64,000 nt of DNA from Polaribacter sp. (lineage in GTDB: Bacteria > Bacteroidota > Bacteroidia > Flavobacteriales > Flavobacteriaceae). Numbering within the stretch: the first letter of the stretch is position 1; the number at the start of each line of letters is the position of its first letter. Positions 1-8,931 of the stretch are shown here, in pieces. A model generated the notes under the pieces. It was not told the origin of the DNA. It ran no database searches and saw only the letters and a list, made by a program, of their open reading frames with translations. Position numbers and translations under genes: made by a program. Where the stretch lies: positions 1-64,000 of the forward strand of contig JAQWOR010000010.1 of the NCBI GenBank assembly GCA_029245785.1, given 5' to 3'.

Positions 1-133
1 GGGGCGGGGTGTGTTTTAGAAACTTATAAGCTGTTTTTTTGGCGAAATTTAACTGTCGTATAACTGCAGAAAACTTGTTATTTAGGCTAATTTAAGGTAT
101 ATTTGGTGTGTGATAACTGTTTGAGGAAAAGTA

Positions 134-169
134 ACAAAAAAGCCTTAATCGACTAAGACTAAGGCTTTT
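134..169 (-). terminator. Terminator after tRNA-Asn
   Basis: Inverted repeat (AAAAGCCTTA with TAAGGCTTTT) lying just past the 3' end of the minus-strand tRNA-Asn. On the minus strand the right arm runs into a T-rich stretch, as expected for intrinsic termination. Confidence 0.7.
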
Positions 170-175
170 ACTTTG

Positions 176-249
176 CTCCTCCTCAAGGACTCGAACCTTG
201 GACCCTCTGATTAACAGTCAGATGCTCTAACCAACTGAGCTAAGGAGGA
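176..249 (-). tRNA. tRNA-Asn(GTT)
   Basis: Read on the minus strand, the sequence folds into a full cloverleaf. The acceptor TCCTCCT pairs with AGGAGGA, the D stem is GCTC/GAGC, the anticodon arm is TCTGA-CTGTTAA-TCAGA with anticodon GTT, and the T arm is CAAGG-TTCGAGT-CCTTG. The discriminator base is G and CCA is not encoded. A terminator follows directly. Confidence 0.95.
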
Positions 250-320
250 ATTCATAATTTTTGAGTCTTTTTTTGACTTTTCCTTCTTAAAATACTGCCG
301 TAGATATGCAAAGCTCAGTT

Positions 321-357
321 CTGAGCCCTGCCTGCGGCAGGCAGGTAAGGAGGAATT
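321..357. repeat. Partial tRNA-Asn end copy split by a palindromic repeat
   Basis: Positions 321-326 plus 346-357 repeat the 18 bases at 235-252 (the 5' end of tRNA-Asn and three flanking bases). The two halves are separated by a perfect 19-base palindrome, CCTGCCTGCGGCAGGCAGG, at 327-345. A related palindrome lies at 14704-14720. This looks like a small duplication of the tRNA end into which a dispersed palindromic element inserted. Confidence 0.7.
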
Positions 358-489
358 TGCAAGACTATTCGTTTTGCGAGTGCAAATATAAATCTTTTTA
401 AAGCACTTCCTAATATTTTTCCAAAAAAAAAACAGGGTTTTATTTCAGTAAATAATAGGTAAAAAAAAGCCCATTTTTCTTAAAAGTTG

Positions 490-497
490 TACTTTTG
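490..497 (+). promoter_or_regulatory. Candidate -7 promoter element of sucA
   Basis: TACTTTTG matches the Bacteroidota -7 consensus TAnnTTTG and lies 40 bases before the sucA start. No clear -33 TTTG is visible, so the call rests on the -7 box and its position. Confidence 0.45.
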
Positions 498-537
498 TTA
501 AAGATTTATTCTTATACAGAAAGTAGTACAAAAATAT

Positions 538-3270
538 ATGGACAAATTTTCGTTCTTAAATGCGGCACATACAGGGTTTATCGCAGATTTATACGAGCAA
601 TATTTAAAAACCCCAGACGCCGTAGAACCAAGCTGGAGAAGCTTTTTTCAAGGCTACGACCTTGCCAATGAAAACTATTCTTTAACTGATGAGGAGGTTT
701 CAACTGAAATTCCAGAAGAAGTACATAAAGAGTTTTTAGTTATTGATCTCATTAACGGCTATAGAACTCGTGGGCATTTGTTTACAAAAACAAATCCCGT
801 TCGAGAACGTCGCAAATACACCCCTTCGCTAAACATCAAAAACTTCGGTTTATCTACTACTGATTTAGACACGGTTTTCAATGCCAGTGAAATTTTGGGG
901 ATTGGCGCTAAAAAGCTCTCAGAAATTATCAATCATTTAGAGCGCATCTATTGCAGCTCTATCGGTATCGAATACATGTACCTTCGTGACCCTGAAGAAT
1001 TGAAATGGTGGCAAAATCGATTGAATAAAAATGACAACCGTCCTAACTATACCGCAGACGCTAAAAAATACATTCTTTCAAAACTAAATCAGGCAGTTAC
1101 GTTTGAAACGTTTTTACAAACCAAATATGTGGGGCAAAAACGTTTTTCTTTAGAAGGCGGAGAAGCATTGATTCCTGCAATTAGTGTTGCATTGTTTAAT
1201 GCTGTAAATGACTTTGACGTAGAAGAATGCGTCTTAGGGATGGCACATAGAGGACGGCTGAGCACCTTGATCAATGTTTTTAGAAAACCCGTTAGAGAGT
1301 TGTTTAGCGAGTTTGAAGGAAAAGATTTTGAAGATGAAACTATTGATGGAGACGTAAAATATCACTTGGGGCTTACCCTTAATAAAACCTATCAAAACGG
1401 CAAACAGATTAAAATGAATCTGGTTCCAAATCCATCACACTTAGAAACTGTTGGCCCTGTTGCACAAGGAATTACACGTGCTAAAATAAACCGAAAACAC
1501 AAGGGAAACGACTCTAAAGTTCTTCCAGTTATCATCCATGGAGATGCTGCTATTGCTGGCCAAGGAGTTGTATACGAGCTCACCCAAATGTCGCAACTAA
1601 ACGGTTATAAAACCGGAGGAACCATCCATGTTGTAGTCAACAACCAAATTGGCTTTACAACCAACTACTTAGACGCGCGTTCAAGTACCTATTGTACAGA
1701 TGTAGCAAAGGTAACCTTATCTCCTGTGCTACATGTAAATGCTGATGATGCAGAGGCGGTTTGTCATGCTGTAGAAATGGCGCTAGAGTTTAGAATGCGT
1801 TTTAAACGTGATGTCTTTATTGATTTATTGGGTTATAGAAAATATGGACATAATGAAGGTGATGAGCCTCGTTTTACACAGCCAAAACTATACAAAACGA
1901 TTTCAAAACACAGCAATCCGAAAGATATTTATGCCGCACAATTAATTGCCGAAGGAACCATTGATCAGAACTATGTAAATTCCATTACAACAGAATTCAA
2001 ATCAATGTTAGAAGAAGAATTCGTAAAATCTAAATTAGAGTCTACCTCTAAATTGAATGAGTTTATGGAATCTACCTGGAAAGGGTTTGTGCGTCAACGC
2101 TTAGAGGCCATGTTGCAACCTATAGATACTACCTATGCTACAAAGGCTTTAAAAAACATTGCCACTATTGTTTCTACAGTTCCAGAAAATGTAAAATTTG
2201 TTCGAAAAGCAGAACGCATCTTACAAGGAAGAGCTAAGATGGTGTTTGAAAATGATGCCTTAGATTGGGGAATGGCAGAAACCTTAGCTTACGGAAGTTT
2301 GCTAGAAGAAGGTTTTGATGTGCGTATTTCTGGTCAAGATGTAGAAAGAGGTACTTTCTCACATCGTCATGCAATTTTACGAGATGAGGTCTCTGAAGAG
2401 CGTATCAACTTGCTAAATACAAATCCTAAAAATAAAGGAGAAATGACCATTTACAATTCGTCATTATCCGAATATGCGGTCTTAGGTTTTGATTATGGCT
2501 ATGCCATGGCAAGTCCAAACACATTGACCATATGGGAAGCACAATTTGGTGATTTTTCTAACGGAGCGCAAATTGTATTTGATCAATATCTTTCTGCTGC
2601 AGAAGACAAATGGAAAATGCAAAACGGAATCGTAGTGTTGCTACCTCATGGATATGAAGGACAAGGTTCTGAACATTCATCAGCAAGAATTGAGCGCTAT
2701 TTACAACTTTGTGCAGAAGATAATATGACTGTTGCGAACTGTACAACACCTGCTAACTTTTACCATTTGTTACGCAGACAAATGAAACGTACCTTTAGAA
2801 AACCATTAATTGTATTTACCCCTAAGAGTTTGTTACGACATCCAAAAGCAGTAAATCCTTTAATTGATTTTGCTACTGGCGAATTTCAAGAGGTTATTGA
2901 TGACACTATCAATCCGAAGAAAGTAAAAAAACTGGTGTTTTGTATGGGTAAATTCTATTATGATTTATTAGCAGAACGCACCACATTAGAAAGAGAAGAC
3001 GTAGCTTTGGTTCGAATAGAGCAATTATTTCCGTTGCACCTAGAAAAATTGCAACAAGCTATTGATCGGTATCCAAATGTAACAGATTATGTTTGGGCAC
3101 AAGAAGAGCCTCGAAATATGGGAGCATGGAGTTATCTACTAGAGCGATTTGATTTGGTAAAACTACAGGTAGCTTCTCGTAAATACTATGCTGTTCCGGC
3201 TGCTGGATCTAGTGCACGGTTTAAGAAAAGACACCAACGGGTGATTGATGCTGTTTTCGATACAGAATAA
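538..3270 (+). CDS. sucA: 2-oxoglutarate dehydrogenase E1 component
   Basis: Thiamine-diphosphate-dependent E1 subunit of the 2-oxoglutarate dehydrogenase complex (EC 1.2.4.2). It decarboxylates 2-oxoglutarate in the TCA cycle and passes the succinyl group to the E2 lipoyl domain in the cytosol. The 910-residue length is normal for the family. Visible landmarks are the N-terminal E2-binding helix region (FSFLNAAHTGFIADLYEQYL), the AHRGRL motif at 236-241, the ThDP/Mg site GDAAIAGQG near 335-343 and the following VVNNQIGFTT stretch. The C-terminal half has the transketolase-like pyrimidine domain (SGQDVERGTFSHRHA). sucB follows 55 bases downstream on the same strand, so the two are probably co-transcribed. 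The ATG at 538 gives the conserved N terminus. Confidence 0.97.
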   Translation: MDKFSFLNAAHTGFIADLYEQYLKTPDAVEPSWRSFFQGYDLANENYSLTDEEVSTEIPEEVHKEFLVIDLINGYRTRGHLFTKTNPVRERRKYTPSLNIKNFGLSTTDLDTVFNASEILGIGAKKLSEIINHLERIYCSSIGIEYMYLRDPEELKWWQNRLNKNDNRPNYTADAKKYILSKLNQAVTFETFLQTKYVGQKRFSLEGGEALIPAISVALFNAVNDFDVEECVLGMAHRGRLSTLINVFRKPVRELFSEFEGKDFEDETIDGDVKYHLGLTLNKTYQNGKQIKMNLVPNPSHLETVGPVAQGITRAKINRKHKGNDSKVLPVIIHGDAAIAGQGVVYELTQMSQLNGYKTGGTIHVVVNNQIGFTTNYLDARSSTYCTDVAKVTLSPVLHVNADDAEAVCHAVEMALEFRMRFKRDVFIDLLGYRKYGHNEGDEPRFTQPKLYKTISKHSNPKDIYAAQLIAEGTIDQNYVNSITTEFKSMLEEEFVKSKLESTSKLNEFMESTWKGFVRQRLEAMLQPIDTTYATKALKNIATIVSTVPENVKFVRKAERILQGRAKMVFENDALDWGMAETLAYGSLLEEGFDVRISGQDVERGTFSHRHAILRDEVSEERINLLNTNPKNKGEMTIYNSSLSEYAVLGFDYGYAMASPNTLTIWEAQFGDFSNGAQIVFDQYLSAAEDKWKMQNGIVVLLPHGYEGQGSEHSSARIERYLQLCAEDNMTVANCTTPANFYHLLRRQMKRTFRKPLIVFTPKSLLRHPKAVNPLIDFATGEFQEVIDDTINPKKVKKLVFCMGKFYYDLLAERTTLEREDVALVRIEQLFPLHLEKLQQAIDRYPNVTDYVWAQEEPRNMGAWSYLLERFDLVKLQVASRKYYAVPAAGSSARFKKRHQRVIDAVFDTE

Positions 3271-3325
3271 TAAAAAGATAAATTATATGCTGAAACAAGT
3301 TCAGCACAAGTAAAATTTAGTACTG

Positions 3326-4543
3326 ATGATTTTAGAAATGAAAGTGCCTTCTCCGGGGGAATCAATTACAGAAGTAGAAATAGCAACGTGGTTAGTTGAA
3401 GACGGTGATTATGTTGAAAAAGACCAACCCATTGCCGAAGTAGATTCTGACAAAGCAACCTTAGAATTGCCTGCGGAAGAAAGCGGAATTATTACGCTGA
3501 AAGCTGAAGAAGGTGATGCGGTGGCTGTAGGTGCTGTCGTGTGTTTGATAGACATGGACGCAGAAAAACCAGTTGACAGTGGTCAGTTGGCAGTTGACAG
3601 CGACAAAAGCAACCCTACTGAAAACACCGTTAAAACTCCGAAAGTTGAAACCAAAGTAACCTATGCTACCGGAACAGCTTCTCCTGCTGCTAAAAAAATC
3701 TTAGTAGAAAAAGGAATGGACACCAATGCCATCAAAGGAACTGGAAAAGCGGGTAGAATTACCAAAGACGATGCTGTAAAAGCGGTGCCAAGTATGGGAA
3801 GTATTCCTGTGGACGGTGACCGTGGAACGGAACGGAAAAAACTATCCATGCTTCGTAGAAAAGTGGCACAACGTTTGGTGGCTGTTAAAAGCGAAACGGC
3901 CATGTTAACCACCTTTAATGAAGTGAACATGCAGCCTATTTTTGACTTACGTACTACTCATAAAGAAGACTTTAAAGCAAAACACGGTGTTGGATTGGGG
4001 TTCATGTCTTTCTTTACACTTGCCGTGGTAAGAGCGTTGAAAATGTACCCAGATGTAAACTCTATGTTAGATGGAGATTTTCAAATTAAAAATAATTTTC
4101 AAGACATTTCTATTGCCGTTTCTGGCCCAAAAGGATTGATGGTTCCTGTAATTAGAAATGCTGAAAAATTATCTTTTAGAGGGGTAGAAAGCGAAGTAAA
4201 ACGATTGGCTTTACGCGCACGTGACGGACAAATTACTGTAGATGAAATGACAGGAGGAACATTTACCATTACCAATGGTGGTGTGTTTGGATCGATGTTG
4301 TCTACGCCTATTTTAAACCCTCCTCAAAGTGGAATTTTAGGAATGCACAATATTGTAAATCGTCCAATGGCGGTTGACGGTGCCGTTGTTATTCAGCCTA
4401 TTATGTATGTGGCGCTATCATATGACCATAGAGTTATTGACGGACGTGAATCTGTTGGTTTCTTGGTAGCAGTTAAAGAAGCGTTAGAAAACCCTATAGA
4501 TTTATTAATGGACAACAACATTCAAAAGGCTTTAGAGCTATAA
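3326..4543 (+). CDS. sucB: 2-oxoglutarate dehydrogenase E2, dihydrolipoyllysine succinyltransferase
   Basis: E2 core of the 2-oxoglutarate dehydrogenase complex (EC 2.3.1.61), transferring succinyl from lipoamide to CoA. Domains in order: lipoyl domain at 1-80 with the lipoylated lysine in DSDKA (K43), a flexible linker, a peripheral subunit-binding domain near 112-150 ([13 protein letters not shown]), and the catalytic acyltransferase domain ending in DHRVIDGRE (H368, D372). The 405-residue length is normal. The linker contains [13 protein letters not shown], whose DNA (about 3569-3602) is a short imperfect tandem of CAGTTGACAG-type units. A strong bidirectional hairpin follows the stop. Confidence 0.96.
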   Translation: MILEMKVPSPGESITEVEIATWLVEDGDYVEKDQPIAEVDSDKATLELPAEESGIITLKAEEGDAVAVGAVVCLIDMDAEKPVDSGQLAVDSDKSNPTENTVKTPKVETKVTYATGTASPAAKKILVEKGMDTNAIKGTGKAGRITKDDAVKAVPSMGSIPVDGDRGTERKKLSMLRRKVAQRLVAVKSETAMLTTFNEVNMQPIFDLRTTHKEDFKAKHGVGLGFMSFFTLAVVRALKMYPDVNSMLDGDFQIKNNFQDISIAVSGPKGLMVPVIRNAEKLSFRGVESEVKRLALRARDGQITVDEMTGGTFTITNGGVFGSMLSTPILNPPQSGILGMHNIVNRPMAVDGAVVIQPIMYVALSYDHRVIDGRESVGFLVAVKEALENPIDLLMDNNIQKALEL

Positions 4544-4576
4544 AGCTTAATAGCATTTGAGTGAACAATAATAAAA

Positions 4577-4616
4577 AAATCCCGAGATGCTGATAAAATC
4601 AGCATCTCGGGATTTT
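4577..4616. terminator. Bidirectional terminator between sucB and the phosphate transporter gene
   Basis: Perfect 18-base stem (4577-4594 with 4598-4615) and a 3-base loop, A-rich before and T-rich after. It lies between the convergent ends of sucB and the PiT gene, so it can serve both strands. Confidence 0.9.
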
Positions 4617-4638
4617 TAGTTTCGGTATCTTACGAAGT

Positions 4639-6894
4639 TTATTCCTCTTTTCTTGTTAAATGAAATTCTTCATAGGTTTGCAACAAATTCATTAACCCTC
4701 CTAGCAAATCTTTTGTTTCTAACAAAACACTAAAATACAACGTGGTGTTTTTAGGACTTGTTTCTTCAGATCTAATTCTTGCTACTTGCTTTTCTATAGA
4801 GGCAGAAACCGCATTTAAAAGAGCTTGCTTTTTAATCAAAATAGCGTCTAATCCTTCAAAAGTTCTGTTTTCAAAAATTAAACTTACTTCTAACAATAAT
4901 TCTGTTAACTGATTGTCAATTCCTTTTAAATCTTTTAATTGCCCTTTCTTTAAGTTTTTATGATTGTTATTTACGTGCTTATAACTTGCTCTAGAAATAT
5001 AACTAATAGATTGTGCTACATCTTGTAAATACCCCAATACCAAAAGGTAAAACCTACTTGCTTGCACAGAGGTTTCGTCTAATGATTTTATAAAATAGAA
5101 AACACCATCTTTTAAATTGTCTATTTCATCATTCAACTTTCCAACATGTTTTTCTGTTTTTCGCAATTTATTCAAATCGTGATTTGCCAAATCATTTACC
5201 ACGTTGGTATATAATTTATTAATCCGTTGTGCCACTTCTGCAATGTGGTCAGAACTTTCTTCAATCACTCCATTAATAGTAATTAGTTCTGCTCTTTCTA
5301 TGTGATGTTGTTTTTTGATTTCTTTTGCTTTTTTAGAATGACGAATAGAGTTACGTGCAATCAATCCGAAAACCAACAATAATAAAATAGCAACCATAGT
5401 GATGCCTCCTAAATAAATCAGGTAAGCAACTATTGCTGCGGCTACAAAGGCTACAATTGCCGTCATAAACCAACCTCCAATAACATTTACTACGCCTGCA
5501 ACTCTGTATACAGCGCTTTCTCTTCCCCAGGCTCTATCTGCCAAAGATGTTCCCATTGCTACCATAAACGTTACATAAGTTGTAGAAAGTGGTAATTTCA
5601 AAGAGGTTCCTATCGAGATTAAAATTCCTGCTACAATTAAATTAACAGAAGCTCTAATCATATCAAAAGCAGGCATTTCATAGGCTTTGTCTTTTGATAA
5701 TTTTACCACAGGCTTTTGAAATTTTGAATCAATGGCTAACAATGTTTTCTTCGGAAGAAGATATCTAAATCCCGCATTAATTCCCATGGCTGCTCTTACA
5801 GCAATTCTCGATGTTGAATTTGGTTGAAATTTTTCATGACCCTCTCCTTGACGAGATAAATTAACCCCTGTTTCAATTACTGTTTTCGCTTTCTTGGAAG
5901 TCCAAATAGTAACCACCATAACAGCTCCTGCCAACAATAAGTAGATGAAATTAGCAGGTACTTTTTTATCTAATACTGCCATTGAAAATTGAGTAGCTTC
6001 TTGCCCAGAAAGTTGCCATGCAGCGTATGAATCCCAAGCGGCAATTGGCACTCCAATAAAGTTTACCAAATCATTTCCTGCAAAAGCCAAGGCTAGTGAA
6101 AAGGTTCCTATTCCAATAATTAATTTGAGTACATTTACTTTGAAAACAGTTATTAAAAGTTGAGATATTACTGCCCAAAAGACAAATCCGACAGAAATAA
6201 TCCAAACTAAATTTCCTTCAATTACGCCACCAATATCATTTTTAAAAGGAGTTCCTTTCAATCCTTTAATCACTATAAAATAGGTAATTGCTGTGATGGC
6301 AAAACCTCCAAACAGGGCACTGATATAATTGGGTCTTTGCTCAAAATTAAAAGAATAAATCAATCGAGAGAAAAATTGCACAATGGCTCCTATCGAAAAT
6401 GCGACGACGACCGAAAGTAGGATTCCAAAAATAATTAATAGTGCTTTGTCTGAGTTGATATATCTTCCAAGGTCAGAAATTGTTTCTCCATTTCCTGAGG
6501 CGTATATTTTTACCAACGCCATGGCAACAGCAGCTCCCAACAATTCAAACACAATAGAGACTGTTGTTGATGTTGGCATTCCTAATGAGTTAAAGACATC
6601 TAGTAGTAAAATATCTGTAACCATTACGGCCATAAAAATGTACATAATTTCATTAAAATAGAACTCGCTTGGAACAAAAATTCCTTTACGAGCAACTTCC
6701 ATCATCCCACTTGAAGTTACAGAGCCAACAAAGACTCCAAGGCTTGCAATAATTAATATCTTTCTTACCGAAATGGCTTTTGAGCCAATTGCTGAGTTTA
6801 AAAAATTTACCGCATCATTACTTACTCCAACAACCAGGTCGATTATTGCTAATATGGTCAATGCTACTAGCATTAAAATATAAGGATCTTGCAT
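4639..6894 (-). CDS. PiT-family inorganic phosphate transporter with C-terminal PhoU-like domain
   Basis: Inner-membrane phosphate (cation symport) permease of the PiT family. The two family signatures appear as SNDAVNFLNSA near the N terminus and GNDLVNFIGVPIAAW near residue 275. About twelve hydrophobic segments fill residues 1-520, with the late conserved stretch LPLSTTYVTFMVAMGTSLADRAW. Residues from about 540 to 751 are soluble and helical, resembling a PhoU/DUF47 regulator domain. The 751-residue length is long for PiT proteins because of this fusion. The gene follows an OprO/P-like porin gene by 78 bases on the same strand, suggesting outer- and inner-membrane uptake steps made together. 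The domain assignment is family recognition; the regulatory role is inferred. Confidence 0.9.
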   Translation of the reverse strand: MQDPYILMLVALTILAIIDLVVGVSNDAVNFLNSAIGSKAISVRKILIIASLGVFVGSVTSSGMMEVARKGIFVPSEFYFNEIMYIFMAVMVTDILLLDVFNSLGMPTSTTVSIVFELLGAAVAMALVKIYASGNGETISDLGRYINSDKALLIIFGILLSVVVAFSIGAIVQFFSRLIYSFNFEQRPNYISALFGGFAITAITYFIVIKGLKGTPFKNDIGGVIEGNLVWIISVGFVFWAVISQLLITVFKVNVLKLIIGIGTFSLALAFAGNDLVNFIGVPIAAWDSYAAWQLSGQEATQFSMAVLDKKVPANFIYLLLAGAVMVVTIWTSKKAKTVIETGVNLSRQGEGHEKFQPNSTSRIAVRAAMGINAGFRYLLPKKTLLAIDSKFQKPVVKLSKDKAYEMPAFDMIRASVNLIVAGILISIGTSLKLPLSTTYVTFMVAMGTSLADRAWGRESAVYRVAGVVNVIGGWFMTAIVAFVAAAIVAYLIYLGGITMVAILLLLVFGLIARNSIRHSKKAKEIKKQHHIERAELITINGVIEESSDHIAEVAQRINKLYTNVVNDLANHDLNKLRKTEKHVGKLNDEIDNLKDGVFYFIKSLDETSVQASRFYLLVLGYLQDVAQSISYISRASYKHVNNNHKNLKKGQLKDLKGIDNQLTELLLEVSLIFENRTFEGLDAILIKKQALLNAVSASIEKQVARIRSEETSPKNTTLYFSVLLETKDLLGGLMNLLQTYEEFHLTRKEE

Positions 6895-6972
6895 ATTTAT
6901 TTTTTATTTATTTGAAGCAAATTTATAAACATGTAAGCATGCTTATGTTATGGCTATGTTATCTTTTTATGA

Positions 6973-8175
6973 TTAAAAGTGAATATCAACTTGTAAGCGA
7001 AACATAAGTTGATTGTTTTTAGCTACTAAGTCTAGGTAACTCACATCTGTCTGTATTTTTAGCTTATGCCCTACTATATATCTTGAAAGCCCTAGTGTGT
7101 ATTGATTTTCTGCTCCTTTTCCAACAACCTTTTCATCTAAAGAAATATTTGTATACCGCCCAGAGAGTTCCCATGTTTTTGAAATTAAGTAGCCTGTTTG
7201 TAGATTCAAACCATTTCCTACTTTTACGATATCTCCTGTTAAAGAACCGTCAGTGTTTTTTGCTATTGGATCTGCTGCATCTCTATGTGCATATTCTGCC
7301 ATAAAAGAAAATCCTTTGTACTTAAACATGGCGTCTAAAAATAGCGTAGAAATATTTGTTTGATAGAAGCCCGTGTCAGTTTTCATATACGATCCTTGGT
7401 TGCTTCTGTTTTTAACGGCATTATTGTTAAAATCATACGATGCTCCAATGGCCAACTTAGGAGTGTTTTCAAATTTTAAGTCACTTCCTTTATAATCTCC
7501 TTTGCTCGCAAAATTACCAAAAGGTAAAAATTCTACACGAGTTGTATATTGATGCCCACCAAGGTTACCAGAAGTTACATTTCTTCCTTCTCCTTGAGCG
7601 ATAGAAAACATTTCTTTTACAATAAACTTTTCAGTTAAATTAAAGTGGTGTCTTAGTTGAATTCCAAAATCACGATCAATATTAAATCGGCTATTAAGTA
7701 ATGATCTATCAACTTGTTGAAGATTGCCTGAAGAAATAACACGTTCTCTATTACCTGGTAACTTTGTTTGCCCAAACCAAAGCACAAAATTTTGATGGAA
7801 ATTCCATTTTAAAACCGCATCCAAAATATATCGAGGGGCATTGCTTGTAAACTCAGAGGCGCCAGAAATATCTCGGTTAGATAAACCAATCTCTAATTTA
7901 TAGGTTAATTTAGGAGAGTACGCAAAGCCTGCAAATTTTAATCGAGCTCTTCTTACCAACATAGAAGTTGTTGGGTCTTCAAAGCCTGCATTTTCAATGC
8001 CCCATGCAGAGGTGCCTAAAAATTGCATCCTAGCCCCAATATTCATTGACCAGGCATTGTCTTTTCCAACTAAATTAAACAGTCCTTTTCCGAAAGATGG
8101 AGCTGTTGTTTCTTGGGCAGAAACAACATTCAACACTAATAAGCAGCTTAACAATAAGCTTATTCTTAATTTCAT
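6973..8175 (-). CDS. OprO/OprP-like phosphate-selective porin
   Basis: Predicted outer membrane beta-barrel of the phosphate-selective porin O/P family. A signal peptide is visible (MKLRISLLLSCLLVLNVVSA, then QE). The body alternates polar and aromatic residues and includes the RARLKFAG and YKLEIGLSNRD stretches typical of the family. It ends in FRLQVDIHF, with the terminal aromatic residue needed for barrel assembly. I chose the ATG at 8175 rather than an upstream in-frame codon because it places the signal peptide at the N terminus; the product is 400 residues. The downstream PiT gene supports phosphate as substrate. Confidence 0.88.
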   Translation of the reverse strand: MKLRISLLLSCLLVLNVVSAQETTAPSFGKGLFNLVGKDNAWSMNIGARMQFLGTSAWGIENAGFEDPTTSMLVRRARLKFAGFAYSPKLTYKLEIGLSNRDISGASEFTSNAPRYILDAVLKWNFHQNFVLWFGQTKLPGNRERVISSGNLQQVDRSLLNSRFNIDRDFGIQLRHHFNLTEKFIVKEMFSIAQGEGRNVTSGNLGGHQYTTRVEFLPFGNFASKGDYKGSDLKFENTPKLAIGASYDFNNNAVKNRSNQGSYMKTDTGFYQTNISTLFLDAMFKYKGFSFMAEYAHRDAADPIAKNTDGSLTGDIVKVGNGLNLQTGYLISKTWELSGRYTNISLDEKVVGKGAENQYTLGLSRYIVGHKLKIQTDVSYLDLVAKNNQLMFRLQVDIHF

Positions 8176-8301
8176 AAGTAAGTAGTTTTTGTCGCTGCAA
8201 AGAACCAATACTAATGTTAATTTAATGTTTCTAAATTGTTATTATTAAAACAAAAAAGAGCCTCTTAATACTTATAAAATACTGGTATTAAATGCATAAA
8301 A

Positions 8302-8931
8302 CTATCCTTCAAAAAAAGTTATTTTTCCTGTAGCTACACTGTACAATGCGCCAACAATTTCTATTTCGCCAAGTTGTTCCATTTCAGCTAAAATGGGGCT
8401 TTCTTTTCGAATCCTATCTATAGATAACTCGATATTTAATTTGGTAACTTCTTCAATTGAAGCATCACTCATTTCTTGTTGAGTATTTTCAGAAGCTGCT
8501 TTTACAATGTTTACTGCTGGTTGTATTTTGTTGAGTAAAGTAGTGATATTTCCTAGTTCTACACTTTTACAAGCTGCAGTAACAGCTCCGCATTTTGTAT
8601 GCCCCATTACTACAACAATTTTAGAACCGGCAACTTTACAAGCATATTCCATAGAGCCTAAAACATCTTCATTAACTACATTCCCTGCAACTCTAGCGCT
8701 AAACACATCTCCAATTCCTTGGTCAAAAACCAATTCTGCTGGCACTCTAGAATCGATGCAACTTAAAATTACTGCAAAAGGAAATTGTCCTTGACTCGTT
8801 TCTTTAACTTGATTTTGTAAGTTTCTTGGTGCTTTTACATTTTGAACAAATAGTTCATTTCCTTCTACTAAAATTTGGCGCGCCAATTGAGGTGTCAAAT
8901 TTCCTTGTGTTATTTTTGTTTGTGTATTCAT
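8302..8931 (-). CDS. Beta-class carbonic anhydrase
   Basis: Cytosolic zinc enzyme interconverting CO2 and bicarbonate (EC 4.2.1.1). Zinc ligands of the beta class are visible: C58 in CIDSR (with the D60-R62 dyad), and H111 and C114 in GHTKCGA. The length of 209 residues is typical. Its first 77 bases overlap the 3' end of the upstream SulP gene in another frame, indicating tight co-expression. Together they suggest bicarbonate import or export coupled to hydration, as known for SulP-carbonic anhydrase pairs. Confidence 0.93.
   Translation of the reverse strand: MNTQTKITQGNLTPQLARQILVEGNELFVQNVKAPRNLQNQVKETSQGQFPFAVILSCIDSRVPAELVFDQGIGDVFSARVAGNVVNEDVLGSMEYACKVAGSKIVVVMGHTKCGAVTAACKSVELGNITTLLNKIQPAVNIVKAASENTQQEMSDASIEEVTKLNIELSIDRIRKESPILAEMEQLGEIEIVGALYSVATGKITFFEG

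Noticed and set aside
8261..8295. Weak inverted repeat past the carbonic anhydrase stop
   Set aside because: Short AT-only arms with a long loop; not convincing as a terminator.
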